A stretch of 64,000 nt of DNA from Pseudomonadota bacterium (GCA_023388935.1 JAEWFG010000032.1:1-64000); one strand, 5' to 3'. Positions 27,728 through 36,313 are shown, counted from the first letter of the stretch. Numbers and translations: made by a program. The notes: generated by a model not told the origin, from the sequence alone.

Positions 27728-27777
27728 CGCGCATTGAACCTCTGTTACCCATCATACAGCAATTTTCCTTGACGCAA

Positions 27778-27798
27778 ATTGTTGTCAATGGCAACAAT
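27778..27798. promoter_or_regulatory. Palindrome in the marR/binding-protein intergenic region
   Basis: ATTGTTG and CAACAAT are perfect seven-base arms around a seven-base centre. TTGACG at 27769-27774 could be a -35 box whose downstream region overlaps the palindrome. Placement and size fit a MarR operator. Confidence 0.55.
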
Positions 27799-27865
27799 CC
27801 AATCAAACGACTGCCGCACAGCTCCTGAAGCGGCAGTGCGATGGACCTCGTCAAGGGAGGACAAC

Positions 27866-29089
27866 ATGCCGAACTCTGCAAGGATCGCGACGCTTTTTGC
27901 TTTGACGCTTTTCACAGCCGTGAATACGTCGGCGTACGCCGAGATGGATGGAAAAATCCGAATCGGCGTGCTCAACGACATGTCGAGCGTCTACGCTGAC
28001 TTCCAGGGCCCGGGATCAGTGGTGGCTGCCAAACTTGCAGCCGAAGACTTCATGAGGAATTCGAAGCTCAAGGTCGAAATCGTCTCGGCCGATCACCAGA
28101 ACAAAGCCGATGTGGGCGCTGCAATTGCGCGCCGCTGGATTGACACCGACGGAGTCGACATGATCGTCGATCTGCCGAATTCGGCCGTTGCGCTTGCGGT
28201 TGCCGATATTGCCCGTGACAAGAACAAAGTGATGATCGGATCCGGCGCCGGGACCGCCTTGCTGACCGGAGAGAAGTGCTCGCCCAACACAGTGCATTGG
28301 ACCTACGACACCTGGGCACTTGGACACGGCGTCGCACGTGGCGTGCTCGCGCAAGGTGGAAAAAGCTGGTTCTTTGTCACCGCCGATTACGCCTTCGGGC
28401 AGGATCTCGAGAAACAGGCATCTGAGGAGATCATCACCGAAGGCGGAAAGATGCTTGGATCGGTTCGCCATCCGCTCAATACCAGCGATTTTGCGTCGTT
28501 TTTGCTGCAAGCTCAAGCGTCTAACGCAGAGGTCGTGGCGCTCGCCAATGCGGGCGGCGATACGGTCAACGCAATCAAACAGGCGGCCGAGTTCGGCTTG
28601 GGACAGAAGCAGAAGATCGTTGCGCTTATCTTCGATCTGCAGGGCGTGACGTCCCTTGGGCTGCCGGCTGCTCAAGGTCTCATCGCCATGAATGCATTCT
28701 ATTGGGACATGAATGATACCACCCGTACGTGGTCAAAACGATATCAAGAGTTGGAACCGAAGAAGGGGATGCCCAATCACATGCAGGCGGGCGTCTACTC
28801 GGGAGTTTTGCAATACCTCAATGCGGTAGAAAAGGTAGGATCGGCCGCCGATGGGCGAGCGGTCGTCGCGGCGATGAAGTCGATGTCGATCGACGATCCC
28901 CTATTCGGGAAAGTCACAATCCGTGCGGATGGCCGCGCCATTCATCCGATGTATTTGCTGCAGGTCAAAGCGCCGTCGGAATCGAAGAGCAAATGGGATG
29001 TATTCAAGATGATCGGCACGATCTCGGCAGACAAAGCTTTCCGCCCTCTCGGCGAAGGTGGCTGCCCACTCGCGACAAGCAAAAATTGA
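27866..29089 (+). CDS. Lone ABC substrate-binding protein (branched-chain amino-acid type)
   Basis: A 407-residue periplasmic binding protein. The signal peptide is MPNSARIATLFALTLF onward with cleavage near AYA; the mature protein begins with IRIGVLNDMSSVYADFQGPG. SWFFVTADYAFGQDLEKQ is the hinge/domain-2 signature of this family. ATG 27866 has GGGAGG five bases upstream; earlier in-frame starts lack a signal. No permease or ATPase genes are adjacent, so it probably shares the transporter at 21239-24607 or another encoded elsewhere. It is divergent from the MarR regulator, which likely controls it. Substrates of this subgroup are often aromatic acids or amides rather than amino acids. Confidence 0.85.
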   Translation: MPNSARIATLFALTLFTAVNTSAYAEMDGKIRIGVLNDMSSVYADFQGPGSVVAAKLAAEDFMRNSKLKVEIVSADHQNKADVGAAIARRWIDTDGVDMIVDLPNSAVALAVADIARDKNKVMIGSGAGTALLTGEKCSPNTVHWTYDTWALGHGVARGVLAQGGKSWFFVTADYAFGQDLEKQASEEIITEGGKMLGSVRHPLNTSDFASFLLQAQASNAEVVALANAGGDTVNAIKQAAEFGLGQKQKIVALIFDLQGVTSLGLPAAQGLIAMNAFYWDMNDTTRTWSKRYQELEPKKGMPNHMQAGVYSGVLQYLNAVEKVGSAADGRAVVAAMKSMSIDDPLFGKVTIRADGRAIHPMYLLQVKAPSESKSKWDVFKMIGTISADKAFRPLGEGGCPLATSKN

Positions 29090-29330
29090 ACTACTTCAAG
29101 CGGATTGGACGAAATGGAAGACTCTGGGGCGGGGCAGCTGCAGGCGTTTCGCGTGGCCAGATCGGCGGTCACAAAGAGCCAATTCAATGAGCTTGCGGCC
29201 TGAAGTTAGCCCTTAAGCAACCGGGCGTCGGGGAGCTCGGATGCATCAGCGCTGCCGGTGCAAGCGCCAGGCACGATCAAGAGCGGCAATTGCCAGCGTG
29301 CGTGACGCGGTAACGAAGTCTGCCTAGCGC

Positions 29331-30608
29331 CTAGCTGGCGCGCGTCTCCTTTGGAGTGTGCGTTTCCTCGTTTGTTTGCTTGAGCATTGCTTTGAGTTCT
29401 TCTTCGAGTGATCGCGGCGAAATTCCGAGTAGACCAAATCCCGGCCGGCTGCCCGAGGCCGTCGTGTCGATCTGCATAAGCTCAACCTGATTGCGCGTGA
29501 GCCGCGGGTGCGACAGAATTTCAGCGAGGCCAGCGGCGGCATTCCAGAAAGCAAAGGGTATTCGCACGAGCATTGGCCGCAATCCAGCTGTGCGTGCAAT
29601 GATCCGCAACAGTTCCTCGTATGAGTAAACGCGCGGACCGGCCAGTTCGTAGAGCGGATACGGTCTTTGCGTTTGCAGCAAGACTTGTGCGATTGCCGCA
29701 GCGACGTCGTCTACATGTACCGGCTGAAGCCGTGTCCTGCCGTCGCCGAATAGCGGATAAACCGGCAAGGTCCGAAGCAACCCAAGAATTGTCGTGAGAA
29801 AGACGTCATCCGGCGCGAACATTACCGCGGAGCGGACAACGGCTGCGCCAGGGAATGTAGCTTGCACGGCCGCCTCGCCCTCGCCGCGGCTGCGAATATA
29901 GGGCGAAGATGATGCGGGGTCCGCGCCTATTCCTGAAAGGTGCACAAACCGTTTGATACCGGCGTGCCGCGCCACTCTCGCAATCCTGGCGGCCGCTTCG
30001 ACGTGCACCGAATGAAATGTGTCGCCTCCATGTTCGGTGTAAAGACTGATCGCGTTGACAACGCCGTCGGCCCCCATGACGGCGGCCTCAATGGAGCGCT
30101 CGTCATGTGCATCAGCGATGACCTGTTCCACATTGTCGCCCTCGGCCCGCGCGGGATGCCTTGAGGCTACGCGCACCATCACAGCGGATTCGCTCAAATG
30201 GCGCACGATGCGACGACCAACAAATCCAGTCCCACCAAACACGGTCACGCGGTTCATTCCCCGGTCCATCCGGCGACCTTCTGCGACGGTCTGCATTGAT
30301 CCGCCGAGCGACGCGCGCACGGTCTCAGCGGCCTCCAGCGGCGATCTGCCTGTGTTGAGATGATGGGAGATCACTTCGATCAGGATTTGCACTGCAGGGC
30401 CGACTGCCTGCCACTCCTTCTTAGCCTGATCGATCAGCGGCTGCGCCTCATTATAGAGCGTTTCCGCCTGTTCGATGATTGGATGTGCCTGATTGAGAAG
30501 ATCGATCAACGCTTTGGTTGCCGGCAATGACCGCTCAATTTGTTCAAGCTGCGCATCGCTGAGACCGGATACGTGACCAATGACTTCAAGGAGCAAGTGT
30601 TTCAGCAT
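29331..30608 (-). CDS. NDUFA9-type NAD(P)-binding protein with N-terminal helical extension
   Basis: A 425-residue protein. Residues 118-425 are an atypical SDR of the NDUFA9/NAD-dependent epimerase group: MNRVTVFGGTGFVGRRIVRH with the GxxGxxG loop, then ADGVVNAISLYTEHGG, and FAPDDVFLTTIL. The usual family start would be Met 118. The first 117 residues are a separate predicted helical domain (LSDAQLEQIERSLPATKALI and EAQPLIDQAKKEW), so the gene looks like a fusion of a small helical protein to the SDR. Both parts are in one frame with no stop between. Function unknown; relatives of the SDR part act in quinone metabolism or complex I assembly. Confidence 0.75.
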   Translation of the reverse strand: MLKHLLLEVIGHVSGLSDAQLEQIERSLPATKALIDLLNQAHPIIEQAETLYNEAQPLIDQAKKEWQAVGPAVQILIEVISHHLNTGRSPLEAAETVRASLGGSMQTVAEGRRMDRGMNRVTVFGGTGFVGRRIVRHLSESAVMVRVASRHPARAEGDNVEQVIADAHDERSIEAAVMGADGVVNAISLYTEHGGDTFHSVHVEAAARIARVARHAGIKRFVHLSGIGADPASSSPYIRSRGEGEAAVQATFPGAAVVRSAVMFAPDDVFLTTILGLLRTLPVYPLFGDGRTRLQPVHVDDVAAAIAQVLLQTQRPYPLYELAGPRVYSYEELLRIIARTAGLRPMLVRIPFAFWNAAAGLAEILSHPRLTRNQVELMQIDTTASGSRPGFGLLGISPRSLEEELKAMLKQTNEETHTPKETRAS

Positions 30609-30909
30609 AGCTCACCCTTGCTGATAGCGGCGCAACAACTCAGGGCAACCAAGCGAAAGAGGGACCGGCTCGGGGGTTGTGTCAGTTGCTGTATGAGCCG
30701 ACAGTGCCCGGCCGCCCCCCTCCGAGCTTGGAACAATCTGGCTGATATTTAGCCCCACATCAGCCATGGGGAAAGGCTCATCAGATCTGGCGCCGGCCGT
30801 TGGCATGCGGGGTTGAAATTGCCCAAGGCTACCAAGACGGCGCTGGAGGCAATGCTCGATCCCTTTGGGAACGGTCCGGCCCAGGAAGGGTGACGATTCG
30901 AAGTCCTGT
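30609..30909. other. Intergenic, nothing recognised
   Basis: A Pro/Arg/Ser-rich minus-strand frame crosses this stretch, but it has no family resemblance and looks like a shadow. No RNA gene or repeat was seen. Confidence 0.4.
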
Positions 30910-31164
30910 TCAATGACGCCTGACGCTGGCGGTGTGATTTCCGCGATGCCGCCGTACCGATCTATACGGTCCCGACGCGTCGCCGAGCGGTGCCTGCGAG
31001 GCCATCGCCCGCGAATATGCGGGGCCATCGTTCGAATAGATGGAGAAGGTCGGGTCCGCGGCTGCGGCCGCGGCGGGCTCCGAGACCGCCTCCCATGCTG
31101 AGGCGGGCGTCGCAAGGAGCGCGGAAAGAACGAGCGTCGCGCCCAAACTTTTGAAGCTGGTCAT
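30910..31164 (-). CDS. Small secreted protein, hypothetical
   Basis: An 84-residue protein starting at ATG 31164 (MTSFKSLGATLVLSALLATP), an evident signal peptide with cleavage near ASA. The mature part begins WEAVSEPAAAAAADPTFSIY and contains SNDGPAYS, then a basic tail. Bases 31023-31084 are nearly identical to 9449-9516, where a truncated copy lies, showing a repeated family in this genome. The C-terminus differs from the other copy after SNDG, so one of the two has diverged or shifted frame. An in-frame TTG at 31179 is an alternative start. No known domain. Confidence 0.6.
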   Translation of the reverse strand: MTSFKSLGATLVLSALLATPASAWEAVSEPAAAAAADPTFSIYSNDGPAYSRAMASQAPLGDASGPYRSVRRHRGNHTASVRRH

Positions 31165-31448
31165 GCTGTCCTCATGCAACTAGCACGCAACCCATGCGCG
31201 TGCCGTCCATTGACATGCCTGACAGTTAGGCGTTCGCCTTCCCTCGCGCAGGGGGTGGGGCAATCACGCTTCGGCGAGCGGCGTGTAGCCCATGCAACCG
31301 CGCCGGCGATGCCCGCGCTCAGACCCCTGCACTCCTGATAGGGCTACTCTATGGTCCTGATGGAGCAGCGATGTCTCCCACCCACACGCCAAAATCGTGT
31401 CGGCTCGGTCGGGTGGGTGGACATTGACGAATCGCAAAAACCAGATCC

Positions 31449-32435
31449 CTAGATGCGCGGTAACTTCGCCCGCTCGACTACCGCCTCCCACTTGGCGATC
31501 TCACGCGTGACGAGGTCCTTCATCTCTGTTGGCGTACTGCCGCGCACTTCACCGCCGACTGCCGTTTCAAGGCGCTTGCGGATATCCGGGTCTTTGAGCA
31601 ACTCTTGGACAATGCCGTTCAGCATCGCAATCAACTGTGACGGTGTGCCCTTCGGAGCAATCAGGCCCGCCCATGTTCGCACGTCGTAACCACGGACCCC
31701 GGCTTCGTCGATGGTGGGCACGTTGGGCAGTAGAGCAATGCGCGTCGGTGACGTCACCGCCAGTCCCCTCACAGCACCACTTTCGATCTGCGGCGCTAGT
31801 AGCACACCGGTGCCAACGATCATCGGCACATCGCCGCCAAGCAGTGCGGTGATTGCCTGGGAATCGCCACGATAAGGGACATGGACTAGCTCAACTCCCG
31901 CATCGGAAGCGAGCAGTTCGCCGGCAAGATGGTGCGTGCTACCAAAGCCGACCGAGCCAAAGCTCAGGGCTCCGGGCTTCGCCTTCGCCTCGGAAAGCAG
32001 ATCGGCGAGCGTCTTGGCGGGGTAGTCCGCGCGTACGGCAATGACGAGCGAGTAATAGACAAGCGTCGAGATCATTTCAAAATCATCGACCGGCTTGAAA
32101 TTGAGGCTCTTATAGGTCGCGGCGGAAATCGCATGGCCGCCCGTGACAAGGCCAAGCGTGTAGCCGTCAGGTTGCGCCTTGGCGATGGCGTCAGCCGCGA
32201 TGTTGCCGCCAGCCCCTTGCTTGGCCTCAACGACGACAGGCTGTCCGAGCTTCTTCTGCAGGCCTTCCGCAATGATTCGTGAGAGCGTGTCGGCAGCACC
32301 TCCCGGGGCAAAACCGTGCAAAAGACGGATTGGCTGGCTGGGATAATTTTTCTGCGCCCAAGCTGGCACGGCGAAGCTGCAAAGCCCGGCAGCTAAAACC
32401 TGCCTCCGGCTAAAGCGAGGGCGAAATCCAGACAT
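31449..32435 (-). CDS. Bug-family (TctC-type) tripartite tricarboxylate transporter binding protein
   Basis: A 328-residue periplasmic solute-binding protein. The N-terminus RPRFSRRQVLAAGLCSFAVP carries a twin-arginine-like signal. Mature hallmarks are YPSQPIRLLHGFAPGGAADT, KQGAGGNIAADAIAKAQPDG and GALSFGSVGFGSTHHLAGEL, the Bug signature in which two water-bridging loops hold a carboxylate. ATG 32435 has GGGAGG upstream. It is the last gene of module B. The TctA/TctB membrane partners are not in the window, which is common for this family. The ligand is probably an aromatic or other carboxylic acid. Confidence 0.86.
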   Translation of the reverse strand: MSGFRPRFSRRQVLAAGLCSFAVPAWAQKNYPSQPIRLLHGFAPGGAADTLSRIIAEGLQKKLGQPVVVEAKQGAGGNIAADAIAKAQPDGYTLGLVTGGHAISAATYKSLNFKPVDDFEMISTLVYYSLVIAVRADYPAKTLADLLSEAKAKPGALSFGSVGFGSTHHLAGELLASDAGVELVHVPYRGDSQAITALLGGDVPMIVGTGVLLAPQIESGAVRGLAVTSPTRIALLPNVPTIDEAGVRGYDVRTWAGLIAPKGTPSQLIAMLNGIVQELLKDPDIRKRLETAVGGEVRGSTPTEMKDLVTREIAKWEAVVERAKLPRI

Positions 32436-32497
32436 GACAACCTCCCGAATGGCCCATTTTGCGTGGGCTTGATCAATCATTTCACGTACGAGCGCAC

Positions 32498-33553
32498 CTA
32501 GGGCGCGATCACCGATGTGTTCACGCCAAGCTTCTCACCCAGTGCCGCGAGCCGCTTCAGCGTTCCTGTTGCGACAGGAATGCCCTCCTGTAGACGCGTC
32601 TTCATGGTTTCGAGGCCGCGTTCGCCTGGGAGCAAAACGGGCTTCGTCTCGCTAGCCGGCGGCAGCGCCTTGATGGCATCGCACAGCTCCTGAACCGCAG
32701 TGCCGAGCGGGAGAGAAGTCCCAAACGCCGCCGGATCGAGCGCCGCGACAAGTCCATTGGCCCCCGGATCATTGCCCGTTTTCAGAGCCATAGAGATCAG
32801 AGGATTGCCGCTCATTACGCTCGCAAGAACTTCGATCATGAGCGACAGGCCGGAACCTTTGGGCCCCGCCATAGGTAACACCGCCTTTGCCGCCGCAGGA
32901 TCTGTGGTTTCCAACCCGTCCTTATCGACCGCCCAACCGGAAGGTATCGGCTGCCCGCTATCCTTAGCCTCCATGATCTTGCCGAGCGCGACGGCGGCGG
33001 TCGACATGTCGAGTATGAGCGGGTTCTGGGCATCCGCCGTTGGAACGGCAATCGCAATTGGGTTCGTGGAAACCGCTTCGTCCCTTGCGCCGTAATAGAC
33101 CATGAGCGGCTTGGAAGCCGTCATGACAATGGCGACGAAGCCGCGGCGCGCGACATGTTCGGCATAATAGCCGATGGCGCCCGCATGGCTAATCGCGCGA
33201 ACAGCGCACCAGCCGATGCCATGCGTCTCAGCCAGATTGACCGCTGTCGCTGCGGCGAGATTCATGCCCTGCGCACCCGGCGCGCGATCCGCATCGATAA
33301 CGCGAATGGCCCCTCTACCCGCGACTTCCCGTGGTGCAGCGGCCGCGTTGATCAGGCCGAGTTTGCACATTTCGACATAGCGCGGGATTCGCAGAACTCC
33401 GTGCGAGTCAATACCGCGCAGGTTTGCCCATATCAAAAGATCGGCTGTCTGCGACGCTTGCTCTACGGAGAACCCGCCGCCTCTCAGCAGCTCCGTTGCT
33501 ACTTGAAGGAGCGGCTCACGCTTGATGCGCCGCTCGCTCGACGACGTGGTCAT
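32498..33553 (-). CDS. Ldh-family malate/lactate dehydrogenase-type oxidoreductase
   Basis: A 351-residue protein of the NAD(P)-dependent Ldh/YlbC superfamily, unrelated in fold to classical LDH. Markers are GIDSHGVLRIPRYVEM near the N-terminus, SHAGAIGYYAEHVARRGF with the catalytic His, VSTNPIAIAVPT, and GPKGSGLSLMIEVLASVMSG in the cofactor region. It reduces or oxidises 2-oxo/2-hydroxy acids. It lies ten bases downstream of the alpha/beta hydrolase gene and upstream of the Bug protein, so it belongs to module B, probably acting on an oxoacid released by ring-fission product hydrolysis (inferred). Confidence 0.83.
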   Translation of the reverse strand: MTTSSSERRIKREPLLQVATELLRGGGFSVEQASQTADLLIWANLRGIDSHGVLRIPRYVEMCKLGLINAAAAPREVAGRGAIRVIDADRAPGAQGMNLAAATAVNLAETHGIGWCAVRAISHAGAIGYYAEHVARRGFVAIVMTASKPLMVYYGARDEAVSTNPIAIAVPTADAQNPLILDMSTAAVALGKIMEAKDSGQPIPSGWAVDKDGLETTDPAAAKAVLPMAGPKGSGLSLMIEVLASVMSGNPLISMALKTGNDPGANGLVAALDPAAFGTSLPLGTAVQELCDAIKALPPASETKPVLLPGERGLETMKTRLQEGIPVATGTLKRLAALGEKLGVNTSVIAP

Positions 33554-33563
33554 CGCTCAACCC

Positions 33564-34451
33564 TTACGCGGTCGCACTCAATGGCGTCGGAAAGAACTTC
33601 TCGAGCCAACCCTTGATGATAGCCCTCGTGCGCGGCGCATCTTTCTCGGCAAGGGGAAAGTGCGAAGTCCCCGTGATCAGCACAAGCTCGGCCGGCTGTC
33701 CGGCCTTCTCGAACATGCGGATCGATTGCTCGGTCGGCGTAATGGTGTCGTTGGCCGTGTGCAGGAAAAGGATCGGACGCGGCGCAATATCCGCCACGAC
33801 GTCGTCGGCTCTGAAATTGTACATGCTCCAGGCCGTTTCGACCGGGATTTCCATGATGGCTTTGGGAGAGAGATTCTTGCGCAGATGTTCAGGTATCGGG
33901 ACCGCATCGAAGCGCGATATCCACATGCTCTTGCCGGTTTCGGCCTTCTGCTTCCGGCCCTGCTCCAAAAGGCCGGTGAAACGCGCCCACGCCTCCGGCG
34001 TCGGGTGCTGTCCGCGGAACTTGCGCTCTCCATCACCCCAGCCACAGGAGGAAATGACGCAGGCAACGCGGCTATCGACACCTGTCGTGTAGACGGCCAC
34101 AGCCGCACCAAAACTATGTCCGATTAGGCCGATACGGGCGGGATCGACCTCCTCGCGCGCAGCAAGGAACGTCAGCGCGTTTTTGGTATCGGCCACTTGG
34201 TCGAAGCAGCGAACTTGAGCACGTTCGCCCTCGCTTTCTCCACAGCATCGGAAGTCAAAGCGCAGCGCTACGTAGCCCATCTCCTCCAGCATGCGCGCCT
34301 GGATTTCGGCGTGGGACTCGTCCTTCGATCCGACAAATCCGTGCAGGACGATGAATGCCGGCAACCGCTCTCCCGCGCGTAGCTTGTCCGGAACGTGCAG
34401 CACAGCAGACAGCTTGAGACCGTCGGATGAAAAGGAGAGTTTATGTTGCAT
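33564..34451 (-). CDS. Alpha/beta hydrolase, dienelactone hydrolase-like
   Basis: A 295-residue alpha/beta hydrolase. The oxyanion region is IVLHGFVGSKDESH, the nucleophile elbow is GLIGHSFGAAVA, the acid is in LFLHTANDTITPTEQ and the His in ITGTSHFPLAEKD, a full Ser-Asp-His triad. GWGDGERKFRGQ and WISRFDAVPIPEHL form the lid. No signal peptide is seen, so it is cytoplasmic. In module B, directly after the dioxygenase-like gene, it may hydrolyse the ring-cleavage product. Serine hydrolases of this size act on many esters, so the substrate stays open. Confidence 0.82.
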   Translation of the reverse strand: MQHKLSFSSDGLKLSAVLHVPDKLRAGERLPAFIVLHGFVGSKDESHAEIQARMLEEMGYVALRFDFRCCGESEGERAQVRCFDQVADTKNALTFLAAREEVDPARIGLIGHSFGAAVAVYTTGVDSRVACVISSCGWGDGERKFRGQHPTPEAWARFTGLLEQGRKQKAETGKSMWISRFDAVPIPEHLRKNLSPKAIMEIPVETAWSMYNFRADDVVADIAPRPILFLHTANDTITPTEQSIRMFEKAGQPAELVLITGTSHFPLAEKDAPRTRAIIKGWLEKFFPTPLSATA

Positions 34452-34491
34452 GGACCGAATTCCTTACGCAGTGACCGGCAATCGAAAAAGA

Positions 34492-35406
34492 TTAAGCCGC
34501 GCTTGAGCCCAACGCGGTGAAGGGGAAGTGAAATTCCCGCCATTCAAGTGGAGCCGGCGTACCCCAGACATTCATCACGCGGACATTCCCCGGCCGCTCG
34601 AGGTTCGTGATTACGTTGGCCGTGAAATTCGCGTCGTCGGCGATCATCGACATGCCACCCGAGCACTCGACCATCGCCCCGCTCGGATCAACGTAATAGG
34701 CGTAAGTGTTGTCGCCTGGCCGGTGACGGCCGGGGCCCCACATCAACTGCTTGTCGAAGCGATCCAACGTGTCGCCGAGGCGCAGATATTGGTTGAACTC
34801 GAGAAACTCGAAGGAATAGTGGTGCAGGCCGGTCTTGCCTTTGACGAGGCCAAGAATGTGATGCTGGCGATTTCCGCCATACATCCAATTCAGGCTGTCA
34901 TTGACCATGCGCTCCGAGAGTCTAAGGCCGCCTATCACCTCAAGCTGCCGCCGGGTTGCGGCGGGATTTGACGTCATCAGGTTGATATGGTCGAGCCGGT
35001 TGGCGCCCACCCCCGTCGTGGGCCGGCGACGCCCATTGATGTCGTCGCGAATGGGGCTGTGAATCTCAAAACGCAAGCCCTCGGGCGTCACGAACGTGAC
35101 CCCCTCGGCTATGCACGGGAGACTGGGTTGGCGGGAGACGACGCGGCACCCGGCAGCTTCCACTCGCCCCGCCGCCTCGCGCACCAAGTCCGCGGAAAGC
35201 GCTTCAAGGCCAATTGTATGGGTCGCATTCTCGTCGGCACGCATGAGGACAAGCTCGGCCGCTCGACCATTGGCGCTTAACCAGATTGACTTGTCGTCTG
35301 AATGGGTGACGTGCAGGCCGAGGACCTCGGTGGCTTCGCGCGCCACCTCGTCCGCTACCTTTGTGTTGATCTTCAGATGTCCGATCGCGTGCACCAGATG
35401 CGTCAT
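34492..35406 (-). CDS. VOC-family extradiol dioxygenase-like protein (module B)
   Basis: A 304-residue two-module VOC protein, paralogous to the one at 17285-18190. The metal ligands are in RLDHINLMTSN (His), KTGLHHYSFEFLEF (His) and GAMVECSGGMSM (Glu). The shared segment LMWGPGRHRPGDN marks the kinship. ATG 35406 is chosen because GGGGGAGG lies a few bases upstream; the open frame runs on through the promoter region into sequence antisense to the regulator and is not coding there. It is the first gene of module B and probably cleaves a catechol-like ring. Confidence 0.84.
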   Translation of the reverse strand: MTHLVHAIGHLKINTKVADEVAREATEVLGLHVTHSDDKSIWLSANGRAAELVLMRADENATHTIGLEALSADLVREAAGRVEAAGCRVVSRQPSLPCIAEGVTFVTPEGLRFEIHSPIRDDINGRRRPTTGVGANRLDHINLMTSNPAATRRQLEVIGGLRLSERMVNDSLNWMYGGNRQHHILGLVKGKTGLHHYSFEFLEFNQYLRLGDTLDRFDKQLMWGPGRHRPGDNTYAYYVDPSGAMVECSGGMSMIADDANFTANVITNLERPGNVRVMNVWGTPAPLEWREFHFPFTALGSSAA

Positions 35407-35465
35407 CGGTCCTCCCCCTGCGCTCTTGAAGCGACAGATATCGGACCTAATAGAGCTTGGCAACT

Positions 35466-35500
35466 TATTTTCGAAAGTTTTGCTATTTTGCGAAAAAGAT
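35466..35500. promoter_or_regulatory. Two operator-like sites between module B and its gntR gene
   Basis: TATTTTCGAAAGTT starts at 35466 and TATTTTGCGAAAAAGATA at 35484. Both resemble the perfect palindrome TATTTTCGAAAATA of module A. The spacing between their starts is 18 bases. They lie in the 109-base divergent region holding the promoters of both genes. Confidence 0.55.
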
Positions 35501-35515
35501 ATAGACTGCGCGATC

Positions 35516-36313
35516 ATGGCTGACACTTTGCCGCATAGCGCGATGAGCCGTTTGGCTCCCGGTTCTGCCGAAACGAGGGCGGGAGACATACTGCGGCGTA
35601 TGCGCGCCGACATCGTCGACTGCACGCTCAAGCCCGGAACGAAGCTTCGCTTTGAGGCACTGCGCGACCAATATGCCGCAAGCTTTTCGACTTTGCGCGA
35701 AGCGCTATCTCGCCTCGTCGCCGAAGGCCTGGTTATCTCGGAAGAGCATCGCGGCTTCATCGTCACTCCCCTTTCGCGTGCGGATCTGGAAGATCTCACC
35801 GACGTGCGCGCCCTCGTTGAGAAGGAGTGCATGACGCGCGCGATTGGGCGCGGCGATGATATGTGGGAGGGCGATATCCTGAGTGCCTTCCATTGCATGG
35901 ACAAGCTACAGACCCGACTCGGTTCGACCTATTACCTGTCGGACGAATGGGCCAAGTTGCACGGCGCTTTTCACTTCGCACTCGTCAGCGCCTGCGGCTC
36001 GCCCACCCTCTTGGAATACCGGCAGAAACTATTCGAACGCGCGCACCGTTACCGCAGCATCTCGTCGCAGTTTCGTCCCCATTGGCGGCCCAAAGAAACC
36101 GAGCACAAGGCCATTATGGACGCCGTGCTGGCCCGCAACGCTGCGAAAGCGGCAAAACTGATCGAGCAGCATATCCGGGAGACGACCCGCAACGTCTTGG
36201 AACATGCCGCGCATCTGTTTGAGCCGGGCGATATGGCTCCGATAACGCGCGCAGCTTCTGAGGCAAAAGGCAAATCCCCTCGTCCCACGAGGCGATTGCG
36301 TTCCCGCGATTAG
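35516..36313 (+). CDS. GntR-family (FCD) transcriptional regulator, module B
   Basis: A 265-residue regulator paralogous to that at 19176-19970. The winged helix is DILRRMRADIVDCTLKPGTK with SFSTLREALSRLVAEGLVIS; the FCD domain contains LHGAFHFALVSACGSPTLLE and ETEHKAIMDAVLARNA, whose His residues form the usual metal site. ATG 35516 is the start; the open frame upstream is the shadow of the VOC gene. It is divergent from module B. The shared sequence SACGSP and the similar operators suggest both regulators bind related sites and perhaps related acids. Confidence 0.86.
   Translation: MADTLPHSAMSRLAPGSAETRAGDILRRMRADIVDCTLKPGTKLRFEALRDQYAASFSTLREALSRLVAEGLVISEEHRGFIVTPLSRADLEDLTDVRALVEKECMTRAIGRGDDMWEGDILSAFHCMDKLQTRLGSTYYLSDEWAKLHGAFHFALVSACGSPTLLEYRQKLFERAHRYRSISSQFRPHWRPKETEHKAIMDAVLARNAAKAAKLIEQHIRETTRNVLEHAAHLFEPGDMAPITRAASEAKGKSPRPTRRLRSRD

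Noticed and set aside
34492..35904. Long N-terminal extension of the module B VOC protein
   Set aside because: Codons upstream of ATG 35406 run through the divergent promoter and then antisense to the regulator; a strong Shine-Dalgarno sequence marks 35406 as the start.
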